Below, in pieces: positions 1 to 9,645 of a stretch of 64,000 nt of DNA (position 1 is the stretch's first letter; each line of letters opens with the position of its first letter). Under the pieces are notes generated by a model. It did not search any database and was not told where the DNA came from. It saw nothing but the letters and a program-made list of their open reading frames with translations. A program made the translations under genes and the position numbers. Origin of the DNA: UBA7359 sp963976795 (lineage in GTDB: Bacteria > Pseudomonadota > Gammaproteobacteria > Eutrophobiales > Eutrophobiaceae); NCBI GenBank assembly GCA_963976795.1, contig CAXBLT010000011.1, positions 28,505 to 92,504 on the forward strand, written 5' to 3'.

Positions 1-200
1 GTCGTTGGCACAACCTTTTGGGGGGTCGTAATACCTGCTAATTGATCTAGCCGAGCATCAGGCATAGCAACCACACCGACGTGTGGATCAATAGTACAAA
101 AAGGATAGTTTTCCGCGTCTATCGCAGAGTTTGTCAAAGCATTAAAGAGAGTTGATTTACCTACATTCGGCAAACCAACAATGCCACATTTAAATCCCAT
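1..200 (-). CDS. ychF: Ribosome-binding ATPase YchF, N-terminal part (cut by window edge)
   Basis: The reverse strand from position 200 reads MGFKCGIVGLPNVGKSTLFN and continues open to the window edge. This is the start of the Obg-family ATPase YchF (EngD), with the P-loop GLPNVGKST near residues 9-17. About 66 codons are present; the family is usually about 363 residues long. YchF binds the ribosome and hydrolyses ATP. It lies just downstream of pth on the same strand (18 bases between them), the usual pth-ychF pairing in gammaproteobacteria. Identity is secure from the motif and the neighbour; the remainder lies outside the window. Confidence 0.93.
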   Translation of the reverse strand, partial: MGFKCGIVGLPNVGKSTLFNALTNSAIDAENYPFCTIDPHVGVVAMPDARLDQLAGITTPQKVVPT

Positions 201-218
201 AACGTGTGTTCCGTAATT

Positions 219-824
219 TTAAGATGATGAGTCGGACTCAGGCTTTTTCTTCTTGTTCAGATCTGTCATCAATTTATTGAGGTTGTCCTGAAAAAACTGG
301 TCACTTTTTTCAAGCGCCAATGAAAATGAATCTATTATTTGATTTTCCTCATCCGCACCTGCACGTCCCAAAACATAAGGGACAACCTTATCTTTACTGC
401 CAGGGTGCCCAACACCAATCCTTAGTCGTAAAAATTCGCTACTACCAGTCCGTTGAATAATGTCACGCAAGCCGTTATGTCCGCCGTGACCGCCACCTTT
501 CTTGAGTCGTGTTGTACCGGGCATTAAATCAATCTCATCATGAACAACCATAACTTGATCAATTGATAGTTTGTAGTAATTCATCAACGCTTGCACAGCA
601 GCACCACTGTCATTCATGTAGGTCTGTGGTTTACAAAGCCAGCAATCTATCGAACCACTTTGGTATCGACAGACTTCTGCTTGAAACTTTTTATCAGGGG
701 AGAAACTCAGGGAAAATTTATTTGCCAACGCATCGACAAACCAAAAACCAGCGTTATGCCGCGTCATTAAATATTCTGGGCCCGGATTACCCAGGCCCAC
801 AATTAATTTTAAAGGTGTCGCCAC
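219..824 (-). CDS. pth: Peptidyl-tRNA hydrolase
   Basis: Pth releases peptides from prematurely dropped peptidyl-tRNA in the cytoplasm. The 201-residue protein has the family opening VGLGNPGPEYLMTRHNAG, with the catalytic histidine at about residue 23, the TYMNDSG substrate loop near residue 70 and HDEIDL with its conserved aspartate near residue 96. The C-terminal tail is lysine- and serine-rich and a little longer than in E. coli. It sits between rplY, 6 bases upstream, and ychF, and is probably co-transcribed with rplY. The start is the only sensible ATG before the family motif. Confidence 0.97.
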   Translation of the reverse strand: MATPLKLIVGLGNPGPEYLMTRHNAGFWFVDALANKFSLSFSPDKKFQAEVCRYQSGSIDCWLCKPQTYMNDSGAAVQALMNYYKLSIDQVMVVHDEIDLMPGTTRLKKGGGHGGHNGLRDIIQRTGSSEFLRLRIGVGHPGSKDKVVPYVLGRAGADEENQIIDSFSLALEKSDQFFQDNLNKLMTDLNKKKKPESDSSS

Positions 825-830
825 TCAGGA

Positions 831-1505
831 TCAGCTTTCGCTGTCTTTTGAGCCTTCTTCGTCAGCTGCAGCGGCAACGTCACCTTCCTCACCTTCAACT
901 GCGACTGAATCTTCTTCTTCAGCAACAACTTTCGGCGCATGCACAGAAGCAACAGGTTGAGCAGCATCGCCACCATGTAAGAGACTATGAATATCTACGC
1001 CTTCTGGTAACTTCAGATCAGATAGATGCAAAGTATCATTGAGATTGACTTCCAACATATCAACTTCGATATATTCAGGCAGATCTTTTGGCAAACAGAC
1101 AATATCTATGTCGGTCATAAGATGGCTTATGACACCACCTTCATTTTTAACACCAGCACATTTCTCTTCATTAATATAATGTAATGGAATACGCATGGTC
1201 AGGGTTTCATTAGCATCTACACGTAACAAATCAATATGCAAAAGTGAGCGCTTATAAGGATGACGCTGCAGATCTTTCAAGACGACACTTTCTGTTTCAC
1301 TACCAATCTTTAGGGACAGGATCTGTGAATAGAAAGCCTCATGCTCAAGATTATGCATTACGGCATTATGTTGCAGCGTAATCATGCTGGCTTCTTTACT
1401 GGTACCGTAAACAATACCGGGTAATTTGCCGTCACGGCGTAGGCGGCGGCTCGCACCTTTCCCTACATCTGTCCGTGCTTCGGCGATGAGTTCAAATTCA
1501 TTCAT
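831..1505 (-). CDS. rplY: 50S ribosomal protein L25 (long Ctc form)
   Basis: This 224-residue protein is the long, two-domain L25/TL5/Ctc type that binds 5S rRNA. The N-terminal L25 domain (about residues 1-95) includes ARTDVGKGASRRLRR and GIVYG. A C-terminal beta domain follows, then a very acidic tail (EEEDSVAVEGEEGDVAAA and on) that is typical of this form. It is the first gene of a likely rplY-pth-ychF operon and follows prs by about 100 bases. A purine-rich Shine-Dalgarno (AAGGAGTA on the coding strand) precedes the ATG. Confidence 0.96.
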   Translation of the reverse strand: MNEFELIAEARTDVGKGASRRLRRDGKLPGIVYGTSKEASMITLQHNAVMHNLEHEAFYSQILSLKIGSETESVVLKDLQRHPYKRSLLHIDLLRVDANETLTMRIPLHYINEEKCAGVKNEGGVISHLMTDIDIVCLPKDLPEYIEVDMLEVNLNDTLHLSDLKLPEGVDIHSLLHGGDAAQPVASVHAPKVVAEEEDSVAVEGEEGDVAAAADEEGSKDSES

Positions 1506-1602
1506 TTTATTACTACTCCTTAATATTTAAGGGTTATTGATTACCTCCTGAACGCGACCAATCAGGAGAATTTTTGCAAAATTAAAGGCTAATCCTGAAA
1601 GC

Positions 1603-2556
1603 CTAGTCTAAAAACATAGAGCTTAGGGATTCGCCTTCTGCGATACGACGCATACTCTCAGCCAACATTGCTGCCACGCTAAGTTGTCGAATTCGATCAC
1701 AGCTCGCTGCCTCTGAGCGAAGCGGGATTGTATCTGTTACTACCAATTCATCAAGTCTTGAGTTCTCTATATTTTTAATAGCATTGCCGGAAAGCACAGG
1801 GTGAGTACAGTAGGCAACCACTTTTACCGCTCCAAAATCCTTCAAAGCCCCAGCTGCATTACATAATGTACCTGCCGTATCGACCAAATCGTCAATAATC
1901 ACACAAGTACGACCATCCACATCACCGATTATATTCATAATCTCTGATTCGTTCGGATTTGGACGTCTTTTATCAATAATCGCCAACTCTGTGTCATCCA
2001 GACGCTTTGCCAAGGCTCGAGCACGGACCACACCACCTACATCGGGAGAAACTACCATTAAATCAGGATACTTATGCTTCCAGAGATCCCCCAATAACAC
2101 CGGCGAGCCATAGACGTTGTCTAGAGGAATATCAAAAAACCCCTGGATCTGGTCTGCATGCAAGTCGACTGTTAATACCCTGTCTATGCCTGCCGAAGCA
2201 ATCATGTTAGCAACCACTTTTGCGGTTATCGGCACGCGTGATGAGCGTGAACGTCGATCCTGGCGCGCATAACCCAAGTAAGGGATAACCGCGGTTATTC
2301 GGGTTGCTGAAGCCCGACGCAAGGCATCGGCCATGACCAATAATTCCATCAAATTATCGTTTGTCGGTGCGCAGACGGGTTGCATGATATAAGCATCTCG
2401 ACCACGGACATTTTCATTGATTTCAACCATGACTTCGCCATCGCTGAATTGGCCAACCGTGATTTTACCCAACGGAATATTCAAATACTCCGCTGCTTCT
2501 TGCGCTAATTTTGGATTTGCATTACCACTGAACAACATCATATTGGAGATGGACAT
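1603..2556 (-). CDS. prs: Ribose-phosphate pyrophosphokinase
   Basis: Prs makes PRPP from ribose 5-phosphate and ATP for purine, pyrimidine, histidine, tryptophan and NAD synthesis. At 317 residues it is full length. Visible motifs are the flexible-loop region RYARQDRR-like YARQDRRSRSS near residue 96, the catalytic VDLHADQIQGFFDIP near residue 130, and the PRPP-binding loop CVIIDDLVDTAGTL near residue 218. It lies between tRNA-Gln and rplY, the arrangement common in gammaproteobacteria. An assignment other than Prs is unlikely. Confidence 0.98.
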   Translation of the reverse strand: MSISNMMLFSGNANPKLAQEAAEYLNIPLGKITVGQFSDGEVMVEINENVRGRDAYIMQPVCAPTNDNLMELLVMADALRRASATRITAVIPYLGYARQDRRSRSSRVPITAKVVANMIASAGIDRVLTVDLHADQIQGFFDIPLDNVYGSPVLLGDLWKHKYPDLMVVSPDVGGVVRARALAKRLDDTELAIIDKRRPNPNESEIMNIIGDVDGRTCVIIDDLVDTAGTLCNAAGALKDFGAVKVVAYCTHPVLSGNAIKNIENSRLDELVVTDTIPLRSEAASCDRIRQLSVAAMLAESMRRIAEGESLSSMFLD

Positions 2557-2587
2557 GAACTTTTGTTCTCCAGACTATTTAAAAATA

Positions 2588-2664
2588 TGGCTGGGGTACG
2601 AGGACTCGAACCTCGGAATGCATGGATCAAAACCATGTGCCTTAACCAGCTTGGCCATACCCCA
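2588..2664 (-). tRNA. tRNA-Gln (anticodon UUG)
   Basis: The reverse strand folds into a standard cloverleaf. The acceptor arms TGGGGTA and TACCCCA pair, the anticodon stem CATGG/CCATG encloses the loop TTTTGAT, which gives anticodon TTG, the T-arm contains GTTCGAGTC, and the CCA end is encoded. The discriminator and acceptor sequence closely resemble E. coli glutamine tRNA. It lies between ispE and prs, where many gammaproteobacteria also carry a tRNA-Gln. Confidence 0.97.
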
Positions 2665-2703
2665 TTTAATCGTTTCTAATCTCTTTTTACGAATGAACTG
2701 TCG

Positions 2704-3558
2704 TTATGCTCTGGATCGTTCAATCGCCAATCGTTCCAATAAGGGAGAGCGATTCATCCCCTTTACAACATAGCCTTGCCAGTTATCCGGCAACTGTGCT
2801 TTCACTGCTGTCGCAGCATGAATATCTGAGAATGGTGCAAACAAACAAGCACCTGTGCCCGTTAGTCGTGCCGGGGCAAATTCTGCCAGCCAATCCAGCG
2901 CATTTGCCACCTCTTTGTAGTGTTTTCGCACTACAGATTCACAGTCATTTATCCCCCCTCTTTCGAGGAAGGCGCGTATTGTGATTGGCGATGTATTCCG
3001 TGTCAAATCTTCTGCATTAAATACTGTCTCGGTAGCGACGCCACACCCCGGATGCACGACAAGATAGACGCTTTCTTCTGGCTCAATTGGGGTCAGATCC
3101 TCGCCGACGCCTTCGGCCCAGGCCGCATGTGAATGAATAAATACGGGCACATCGGCCCCGAGTGAAAGTCCAATAGTTGCCAACTCCCTAGTCGATAAAC
3201 CACAACGCCATAATTCATTCAAAGCAACCAGCGTCGTTGCCGCATCTGAACTACCGCCACCTAAACCGCCTCCGGTGGGAATTTTTTTATCTACCTTTAT
3301 ATCAACCCCTAGTTTACAAGCTGTTTTTGCCTTCAAGGCATGAGCAGCTTTAACAACTAAATCATCCTCGGCAGCAACATCCGTCAGGCTTGAACTCCGC
3401 TCCACTTTATCCGAATCCAAAATAGTAAAATCAATCTCATCGACCAACTCAATAAACTGAAATACGGTTTGTAACAGATGGTAGCCGTCAGACCGCTGAC
3501 CCGTTATATGTAAAAATAGATTTAGTTTTGCCGGAGCCGGCCATGCAGGACTATACAA
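2704..3558 (-). CDS. ispE: 4-diphosphocytidyl-2-C-methyl-D-erythritol kinase
   Basis: IspE phosphorylates CDP-methylerythritol in the non-mevalonate isoprenoid pathway. The 284-residue protein begins with the substrate-binding PAPAKLNLFLHITGQRSDGYH. It carries the GHMP-kinase ATP loop PTGGGLGGGSSDAA at residues 94-107 and the C-terminal LTGTGACLFAPF glycine motif near residue 240. It belongs to the conserved lolB-ispE-(tRNA)-prs order. The gap to lolB is about 130 bases (3559-3690) and holds no gene. Confidence 0.97.
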   Translation of the reverse strand: MYSPAWPAPAKLNLFLHITGQRSDGYHLLQTVFQFIELVDEIDFTILDSDKVERSSSLTDVAAEDDLVVKAAHALKAKTACKLGVDIKVDKKIPTGGGLGGGSSDAATTLVALNELWRCGLSTRELATIGLSLGADVPVFIHSHAAWAEGVGEDLTPIEPEESVYLVVHPGCGVATETVFNAEDLTRNTSPITIRAFLERGGINDCESVVRKHYKEVANALDWLAEFAPARLTGTGACLFAPFSDIHAATAVKAQLPDNWQGYVVKGMNRSPLLERLAIERSRA

Positions 3559-3690
3559 TATATTATCCTATTAACCTGTTCTGGTTGATTTCAAGAACCA
3601 GGATGTATATGTAATACATGAGAACATTGTGCTCTGTAGATATTTGAGTACGGAATTATCGTGGAAAATGTACATTATTCAGCCCAATCA

Positions 3691-4284
3691 TTATGTTTCC
3701 CAACTTTTGATGACTAACTTAAGTTGAATATCATCACTCTTAATAGATATTTTTTCTGGTAAAGAGACACCATTCTGCTCGGTATAACGTAATACACTAA
3801 CATCAAAACCAGACTGCTTCATATTTGTCAGTCGACCTTTATCATCAAGTAACAATTCACTATAGGTCATATAGGGTTCAGGAACGCCACGTACCCAATA
3901 CTTTAGACCATTGATATGAATCTTCCAGCCCAGCGCCTGATAGAGTAATTGTTCTGCTGCGTTGGCCTTCGATATTTTATTATCAGGTCCATGCATAACA
4001 ACACCGTCTCGAGTACCTTTTAAGATATAGGTCCCTTGCCCCAATGGTGCAATAACACGTAATTCATAGTCTGCATAGGATTGATCCCAGAGCAAGGTGG
4101 CGGTACCGCTGTCTTTTTCGTTTTTTACTCCCAAACGTCCATTGATATTCCAGGCAGTAATACCATTGATTACAATTTGATGCTCAAGCCATAATTGCGG
4201 TTTTAGGTCTTTATCAATTTTTGGTGCGGAACTACACGCAGCGAGCAGAGATGCTGCCAGTATAAATGGTAAAAATCGAATCAC
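3691..4284 (-). CDS. lolB: Outer-membrane lipoprotein insertion factor LolB
   Basis: LolB accepts lipoproteins from periplasmic LolA and inserts them into the outer membrane. The 197-residue protein starts with a lipoprotein signal (lipobox LLAAC, lipidated Cys about residue 17). It has the LolB-typical stretch ITAWNINGRLGVKNEKDSGTATLLWDQ and the later LKYWVRGVPEP. It overlaps the upstream TPR gene by four bases, which implies translational coupling. Position next to ispE confirms the assignment. Confidence 0.95.
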   Translation of the reverse strand: MIRFLPFILAASLLAACSSAPKIDKDLKPQLWLEHQIVINGITAWNINGRLGVKNEKDSGTATLLWDQSYADYELRVIAPLGQGTYILKGTRDGVVMHGPDNKISKANAAEQLLYQALGWKIHINGLKYWVRGVPEPYMTYSELLLDDKGRLTNMKQSGFDVSVLRYTEQNGVSLPEKISIKSDDIQLKLVIKSWET

Positions 4285-6062
4285 GGTTTGAACCGTTTTA
4301 TAACATTTAATAATCGGTCATCGGTTGGTGTATCTTTGAGTGCTGTATCCCAAATATCTTTTGCTGCTTGTCTATCTCCCCTGACCCAAAGAACTTCACC
4401 AAGGTGTGCTGCGATTTCTGGATCGTTTCTCAACTCAAGTGCCTTTTGTAAATATTCAACTGCTTCATCCAGCCGGCCAAGACGATATAAAACCCATCCC
4501 ATGCTATCTAGTATATAAAAATCGCTTGGACTTAATTCATAAGCACGCTGTATATAACCATAGGCTTCTTCATATCGATCCGTGCGATCTGCAAGTGTAT
4601 ATCCCAAGGCATTTAATGCGGTGGCATTATTCGCATCTTCTTCAAGGATAGTTTTGAGATCGGTTTCTAATAAGTCCATACGCCCCATTTTTTCAGCAAG
4701 CATCGCTCGGGAATAGAGTATGTCTACATGACTCTTTTCTTTTATAGCGCCATTAAAAAAGTCCATTGCTTCCTGATAACGCTTGGCATTAATCAGTATT
4801 TCACCTTCGGCCTGTATCAATATAAGCCGGCTAGATCCTCTAGCTTTTTGTATTGAACGAATATTATTCAATGCTTTATCAACATCACCCTGCTTGGCAA
4901 GGATTAAGCTTAAACGAATCCGTGCATCAAGATAGTTTTCGCCGCCATGAACACCCTGATATAAATCATTCGCCTTATCTAACTGATCTCTTTCTTCTGC
5001 TATACGCGCTAAATAATAATTAGCATCAAAAACGCGCTTTTTTAATCCCGTTAAACGTAGAAAGTATTTCTCTGCCTCACCAAGTTGATTAGTCTGTAGA
5101 TAAAGTAAACCAAGCGCGTAGAGCACATCAACATTATTTGGTGCTTGTTCCGATAATATTTCAAACTGCCGGCGTGCATCATCAAACCGTTTTGCCTCTG
5201 TCAATAAACGCGCATAAGCCATGCGCATATTAAAATCATCTTTTTTATCCTGAAGAGCAAACTCTATCCACTCCAACGCTTTGTTGGACTCGCCTTTCTT
5301 TTGCAACAAGGCAAGGTAAGTCATTGCTGCTGCATCATTATCTGGTTTCAATTCTAGAATGCGCTCCAGTAAATCCTGTGAACGCTCCATGTCACCCATT
5401 CGGGCAGTAACATGGGCAAAGGCAAACATTGCTTCAGCATCATCCATATGATTTTCCATCAAGCGTTCCATCAATTGTAAAACCGCAACCTGGTTATCTT
5501 CACGACCAAGAAAACTGGCAATCATCCACAATTTCTGGTCAAACTGGCCATGCGAATTCTTCAAAATAACCTCTAGATGACTTAATGCCTGATCAATATT
5601 CCCTTCGCGCAAAGTCATCACTGTTAAAACCTGATGAGCATCGGGGTTATTTGGATCTACCTCAGCCCAAAGGCTGGCGGCCTCATAAGCAGACTCATTA
5701 TCACGCGCATAAACGGATATCCGGGTTGCTCGCTCAATGACTACAGGATCTCGGGTCGTTTTGGCTAGATCGAGATAATTATCAACGGCAATATCTATTT
5801 TTCCGCGTTGCCCGGCTATTTCAGCAAGTAATATTTTAAAAAGGATGTCTTCCGTGAGTTCAATCTTTGGGCGTTCTGGCAATACTCGCTCGGGAATTGG
5901 CTCAGGTTCAGGCTGAGTGGCAACTGCTTTCACTGCTGTTGTGGGCACCACATTTTCAATGCTGACTTCTTCTTGAGGCACTGTGGTACACGCACCCACG
6001 AAGAAAACCAGCAGGAATGCCGATAATTTAAGTAAAGCTTTATCTGATGAGTATCGAGACAT
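4281..6062 (-). CDS. TPR-repeat lipoprotein
   Basis: This 593-residue protein has a lipoprotein signal peptide (VFFVGAC, Cys about residue 25), a proline-rich linker and then some 14 or more TPR-like helical repeats up to the C-terminus. Examples are LGYTLADRTDRYEEAYGYIQ and MGWVLYRLGRLDEAVEYLQK. TPR arrays serve as protein scaffolds; no catalytic domain is seen. Homologues are commonly found immediately before lolB in gammaproteobacteria, so a role in envelope or lipoprotein assembly is plausible but inferred. It is divergent from hemA; the 260 bases between them must hold both promoters. Confidence 0.9.
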   Translation of the reverse strand: MSRYSSDKALLKLSAFLLVFFVGACTTVPQEEVSIENVVPTTAVKAVATQPEPEPIPERVLPERPKIELTEDILFKILLAEIAGQRGKIDIAVDNYLDLAKTTRDPVVIERATRISVYARDNESAYEAASLWAEVDPNNPDAHQVLTVMTLREGNIDQALSHLEVILKNSHGQFDQKLWMIASFLGREDNQVAVLQLMERLMENHMDDAEAMFAFAHVTARMGDMERSQDLLERILELKPDNDAAAMTYLALLQKKGESNKALEWIEFALQDKKDDFNMRMAYARLLTEAKRFDDARRQFEILSEQAPNNVDVLYALGLLYLQTNQLGEAEKYFLRLTGLKKRVFDANYYLARIAEERDQLDKANDLYQGVHGGENYLDARIRLSLILAKQGDVDKALNNIRSIQKARGSSRLILIQAEGEILINAKRYQEAMDFFNGAIKEKSHVDILYSRAMLAEKMGRMDLLETDLKTILEEDANNATALNALGYTLADRTDRYEEAYGYIQRAYELSPSDFYILDSMGWVLYRLGRLDEAVEYLQKALELRNDPEIAAHLGEVLWVRGDRQAAKDIWDTALKDTPTDDRLLNVIKRFKP

Positions 6063-6322
6063 TTTTGCTATTTATAATTCTATTTTTGTTAGATCATTTT
6101 GTCAGATCGAGGCTAAAAATAATACTGTGTCAGGGTTAACAATTAATTAAGGAGATAAACATATTATATATTGATTCAAGACAGGGCTATTTGTTCAGTT
6201 GAGTTATATGATTTATATTTGATGTATCAGTCATCGAAATCAATATTTGGCCCGATTTTCCTTGTATTCAGTCACATCATGGCACAGAATTTTCATATAG
6301 ATATCATTTAATTGCGAATACC

Positions 6323-7603
6323 ATGACACTCATTGCCTACGGAATTAACCACTCGACTGCACCGATAGAAGTTCGGGAAAAAGTAAGCTTTGGTAATGAT
6401 ATCGTCACTGACGCCCTGAACGAGCTGAAACACCAAAACGGCGTACATGAAGCAGCTATCTTCTCCACCTGTAATCGTACAGAGATTTATTGCAGCGTAG
6501 ACCAGCAAGATAACCACAACCCGGTTGAGTGGTTACACAATTTTCATGGAATGAAACAAAATCAGCTGCAGCCATTTTTATACAAACACCCGGATCATAA
6601 TGCGGTTCGCCATGTGCTACGTGTCGCGAGTGGCCTTGATTCAATGATATTGGGTGAACCACAAGTTTTAGGACAACTAAAAGATGCCTATCAACGAGCC
6701 ATTAGTGCTGGCAGCATTGGTCACCAGCTAAATCGTCTGTTTCAACATTCGTTTCATGTTGCCAAAGAGGTACGAAGCAATACGACTATCGGAAATCACC
6801 CCGTCTCCGTGGCTTACGCGGCTGTTCGTCTGGCACAACAAATCTTTGGTGAATTGAAAGATCAAACAGCATTGTTGATTGGTGCAGGTGAAACCATTGA
6901 ACTCGCTGCAAAACACCTGCACGAAAATGGTTTAAACCGCATGATTATTGCCAACAGGACATTAGAACGTTCCCAACGTTTAGCAAGTGAATACTCTGGC
7001 TACGCCATCCATATTGGAGACATACCCTCCCATTTGGCAGAAGCCGATATCGTCATTTCATCGACAGCAAGTCCATTGCCGATCCTTGGTAAGGGCGCAG
7101 TTGAAAGCGCAATAAAAACCAGAAAACATAAGCCAATGTTCATGGTTGATATTGCCGTACCGCGTGATATCGAGGTTGAAGTCGGAAATATGGACGATAT
7201 TTATTTATATAGCGTTGACGATCTAAAAGGCATGGTTCAGGAAAACCTGAAAAATCGCCAAGATGCGGCCAAACAAGCAGAAAAAATCATTGACTCCCAA
7301 GCACAAGAATTTATGGATTGGTTGAGTTCACTTGATGCCGTATCAACAATCCGGGCATTGCGTGGACAAGCTGAACAGATTCAGGAAGATGTTATTCAAA
7401 GAGGATTAACCAAATTGCGTAATGGTGCTGATCCGGAAACTATCTTGTTGGAAACAGCACACAGCCTGACCAAGAAATTGATCCATATTCCCAGTTCAAC
7501 TTTAAGAAACGCAAGTGCTCAAAACCGGGATGATCTGCTTCAAGCCGCCGAAGAGTTGTATAGCCTGAAAGAACACCCCGTTCATAAAGATAAAAAACAG
7601 TAG
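6323..7603 (+). CDS. hemA: Glutamyl-tRNA reductase
   Basis: HemA reduces glutamyl-tRNA with NADPH to glutamate-1-semialdehyde, the first committed step of C5-pathway haem synthesis. The 426-residue protein has the catalytic cysteine at residue 50 in IFSTCNRTEIY, the RVASGLDSMILGEPQVLGQLKDAY-type signature near residues 100-120, and the nucleotide-binding GAGETIELAAKHL near residue 190. The C-terminal dimerisation helices follow. It heads the conserved hemA-prfA-prmC run. Confidence 0.98.
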   Translation: MTLIAYGINHSTAPIEVREKVSFGNDIVTDALNELKHQNGVHEAAIFSTCNRTEIYCSVDQQDNHNPVEWLHNFHGMKQNQLQPFLYKHPDHNAVRHVLRVASGLDSMILGEPQVLGQLKDAYQRAISAGSIGHQLNRLFQHSFHVAKEVRSNTTIGNHPVSVAYAAVRLAQQIFGELKDQTALLIGAGETIELAAKHLHENGLNRMIIANRTLERSQRLASEYSGYAIHIGDIPSHLAEADIVISSTASPLPILGKGAVESAIKTRKHKPMFMVDIAVPRDIEVEVGNMDDIYLYSVDDLKGMVQENLKNRQDAAKQAEKIIDSQAQEFMDWLSSLDAVSTIRALRGQAEQIQEDVIQRGLTKLRNGADPETILLETAHSLTKKLIHIPSSTLRNASAQNRDDLLQAAEELYSLKEHPVHKDKKQ

Positions 7604-7673
7604 CTGTCGCGACTACTGATAACTTAATCGCCTATTCAGGCATGATCCCAAAATATTTTTATTATAAAAGACC

Positions 7674-8756
7674 ATGAAAGAATCACTACATTTAAAACTT
7701 GAAAAACTACTAGAACGACAGGAAGAGCTCGATGGATTACTCTCCGACCCTGATGTAATAAACAACCAGAATAAATTCCGTGAATTATCTCAAGAGTATG
7801 CAGAGGTGCGCCCTATCGTCAGTTGTTTTAACGATTATCGAAAAACGGTTGAAGACATCGAAAACGCAAAAGAGATGTTAAAAGATAGCGACAAGGAAAT
7901 GCAGGAGCTTGCAACTGAAGAACTTAAAGGAGCTGATGCAGCACATGAACGGCTTGAAGCAGAACTTCAAGTGTTGTTGCTTCCTAAAGACCCTGCCGAC
8001 AATAGCAATATATTTCTTGAAATACGCGCCGGTACCGGTGGTGAAGAAGCTGCATTATTTGCTGGCGATTTAATGCGCATGTACTCGCGTTATGCTGAAT
8101 CAAGAGGCTGGAAAATAGAACATATCAGCGCAGCCGAGAGTGATCTGGAAGGCTACAAAGAAGTCATCATGCGTATAATTGGTGAAGGCGCTTATTCAAG
8201 GTTGAAATTTGAATCAGGCGCACATCGCGTACAACGTGTCCCTGAAACTGAGTCACAAGGACGTATCCATACTTCAGCATGTACGGTTGCTGTTTTGCCT
8301 GAAGCTGATGAAGTTAGTGAAATAAACATTAATACTGCCGACCTGCGTATTGATACCTTCCGTGCATCTGGTGCTGGAGGACAACACGTCAACAAAACAG
8401 ATTCCGCAATTCGTATTACGCATATACCTACCAATACAGTTATTGAATGTCAGGATGAACGTTCACAACATAAAAATAAAGCACGCGCGATGTCTTTACT
8501 GCAAGCCAAGTTACTCAGTAGCGAACGTGATAAACAACAAAGTGAAGAAGCAGAAAATAGACGCAATCTGGTAGGTAGTGGCGATCGATCCGAGCGTATT
8601 CGCACCTATAACTTCCCTCAAGGCCGAGTCACCGATCATCGTATTAACCTAACGCTATATCGACTCGATGAGTTCCTACAAGGTAATGTTGACATGGTTA
8701 TCGATCCATTAATAAGTGAATATCAGGCCGATCTACTCGCATCGATTAATGACTGA
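7674..8756 (+). CDS. prfA: Peptide chain release factor 1
   Basis: RF1 ends translation at UAA and UAG codons. At 360 residues it is full length. The peptidyl-hydrolysis loop SGAGGQHVNKTDSA (GGQ about residue 236) and the stop-codon-reading PxT region VPETESQGRIHTSA are intact. It lies 70 bases after hemA and 22 before prmC, whose product methylates the GGQ glutamine. This is the usual gammaproteobacterial order. Confidence 0.98.
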   Translation: MKESLHLKLEKLLERQEELDGLLSDPDVINNQNKFRELSQEYAEVRPIVSCFNDYRKTVEDIENAKEMLKDSDKEMQELATEELKGADAAHERLEAELQVLLLPKDPADNSNIFLEIRAGTGGEEAALFAGDLMRMYSRYAESRGWKIEHISAAESDLEGYKEVIMRIIGEGAYSRLKFESGAHRVQRVPETESQGRIHTSACTVAVLPEADEVSEININTADLRIDTFRASGAGGQHVNKTDSAIRITHIPTNTVIECQDERSQHKNKARAMSLLQAKLLSSERDKQQSEEAENRRNLVGSGDRSERIRTYNFPQGRVTDHRINLTLYRLDEFLQGNVDMVIDPLISEYQADLLASIND

Positions 8757-8778
8757 TTAATTATTCAAACAAGCTGCA

Positions 8779-9624
8779 ATGCGAATAATTGATGTACTCA
8801 AGCATGCCAAACGACAACTGGCATCATCAGATAGCGCAAGGATAGATGCAGAGAGTTTATTGTGTTCAATATTGAAATGTGATCGCAGCAAATTGTACGC
8901 ATATCCGGAACAGGCATTAAGCGATGAGGAACTGGATTCATTTAATGAACTGCTTGCGCTACGCGCCGAGGGTCACCCTGTTGCTCATCTGACCGGACAA
9001 AAAGAATTCTGGTCACTTAACCTACAGGTAAGTCATGACACACTGATACCAAGACCTGAAACTGAATTATTAGTTGAGACAGCACTAACACTAATTCCGA
9101 ATGATAAAGAAACAACGCTACTCGAACTGGGCACCGGAACAGGTGCAATAGCTATTGCCATTGCATCTGAACGTAACCATTCAAACATAACTGCAACCGA
9201 TTTAAGTGCAAAGGCATTAAATGTTGCACAACTGAATGCGCGTTCGCTCGCAATAGAAAATATCAATTTTAAAATCGCCGATTGGTTTGCGTTTCCGGAC
9301 ATCGAAAACTATGATCTGATCATCAGCAATCCACCTTATATTTGTGCTAATGACCCACATCTGAAACAAGGTGATGTCCGGTTTGAACCGATAACTGCAT
9401 TAGCTTCAGGTGTAGATGGTCTGGATGATATTCGGACTATCATTCAACAAGCGCAACACTATTTAAATACTCGGGGTTGGCTGTTGCTTGAACACGGTTA
9501 TAATCAAGCAGCACAGGTCAGACAGCTATTTAAAGATAACGGTTATACAACAGTCACCAGTGTTAAAGACTATGGTGGCATAGAACGCGTCAGTATGGGT
9601 CAGCTCGCGCACCAGGCAAGATAA
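8779..9624 (+). CDS. prmC: Release factor glutamine methyltransferase
   Basis: PrmC transfers a methyl group from S-adenosylmethionine to the GGQ glutamine of RF1 and RF2. The 281-residue protein has an N-terminal helical domain, the SAM-binding LLELGTGTGAIAIAIA near residues 115-130 and the catalytic ISNPPYI motif near residue 190. The spacing after prfA suggests co-transcription. Confidence 0.97.
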   Translation: MRIIDVLKHAKRQLASSDSARIDAESLLCSILKCDRSKLYAYPEQALSDEELDSFNELLALRAEGHPVAHLTGQKEFWSLNLQVSHDTLIPRPETELLVETALTLIPNDKETTLLELGTGTGAIAIAIASERNHSNITATDLSAKALNVAQLNARSLAIENINFKIADWFAFPDIENYDLIISNPPYICANDPHLKQGDVRFEPITALASGVDGLDDIRTIIQQAQHYLNTRGWLLLEHGYNQAAQVRQLFKDNGYTTVTSVKDYGGIERVSMGQLAHQAR

Positions 9625-9645
9625 CAAAACTGAATTAACAAACTT

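Noticed and set aside
563..1042. Open frame opposite pth and rplY
   Set aside because: It overlaps two certain genes on the other strand and shows no family motif.
6308..6922. Reverse-strand frames across hemA
   Set aside because: Low-complexity antisense frames inside a conserved gene.
8192..8434. PET instead of PAT in the RF1 stop-codon motif
   Set aside because: PxT is conserved and the middle residue varies in the family, so it is not unusual.
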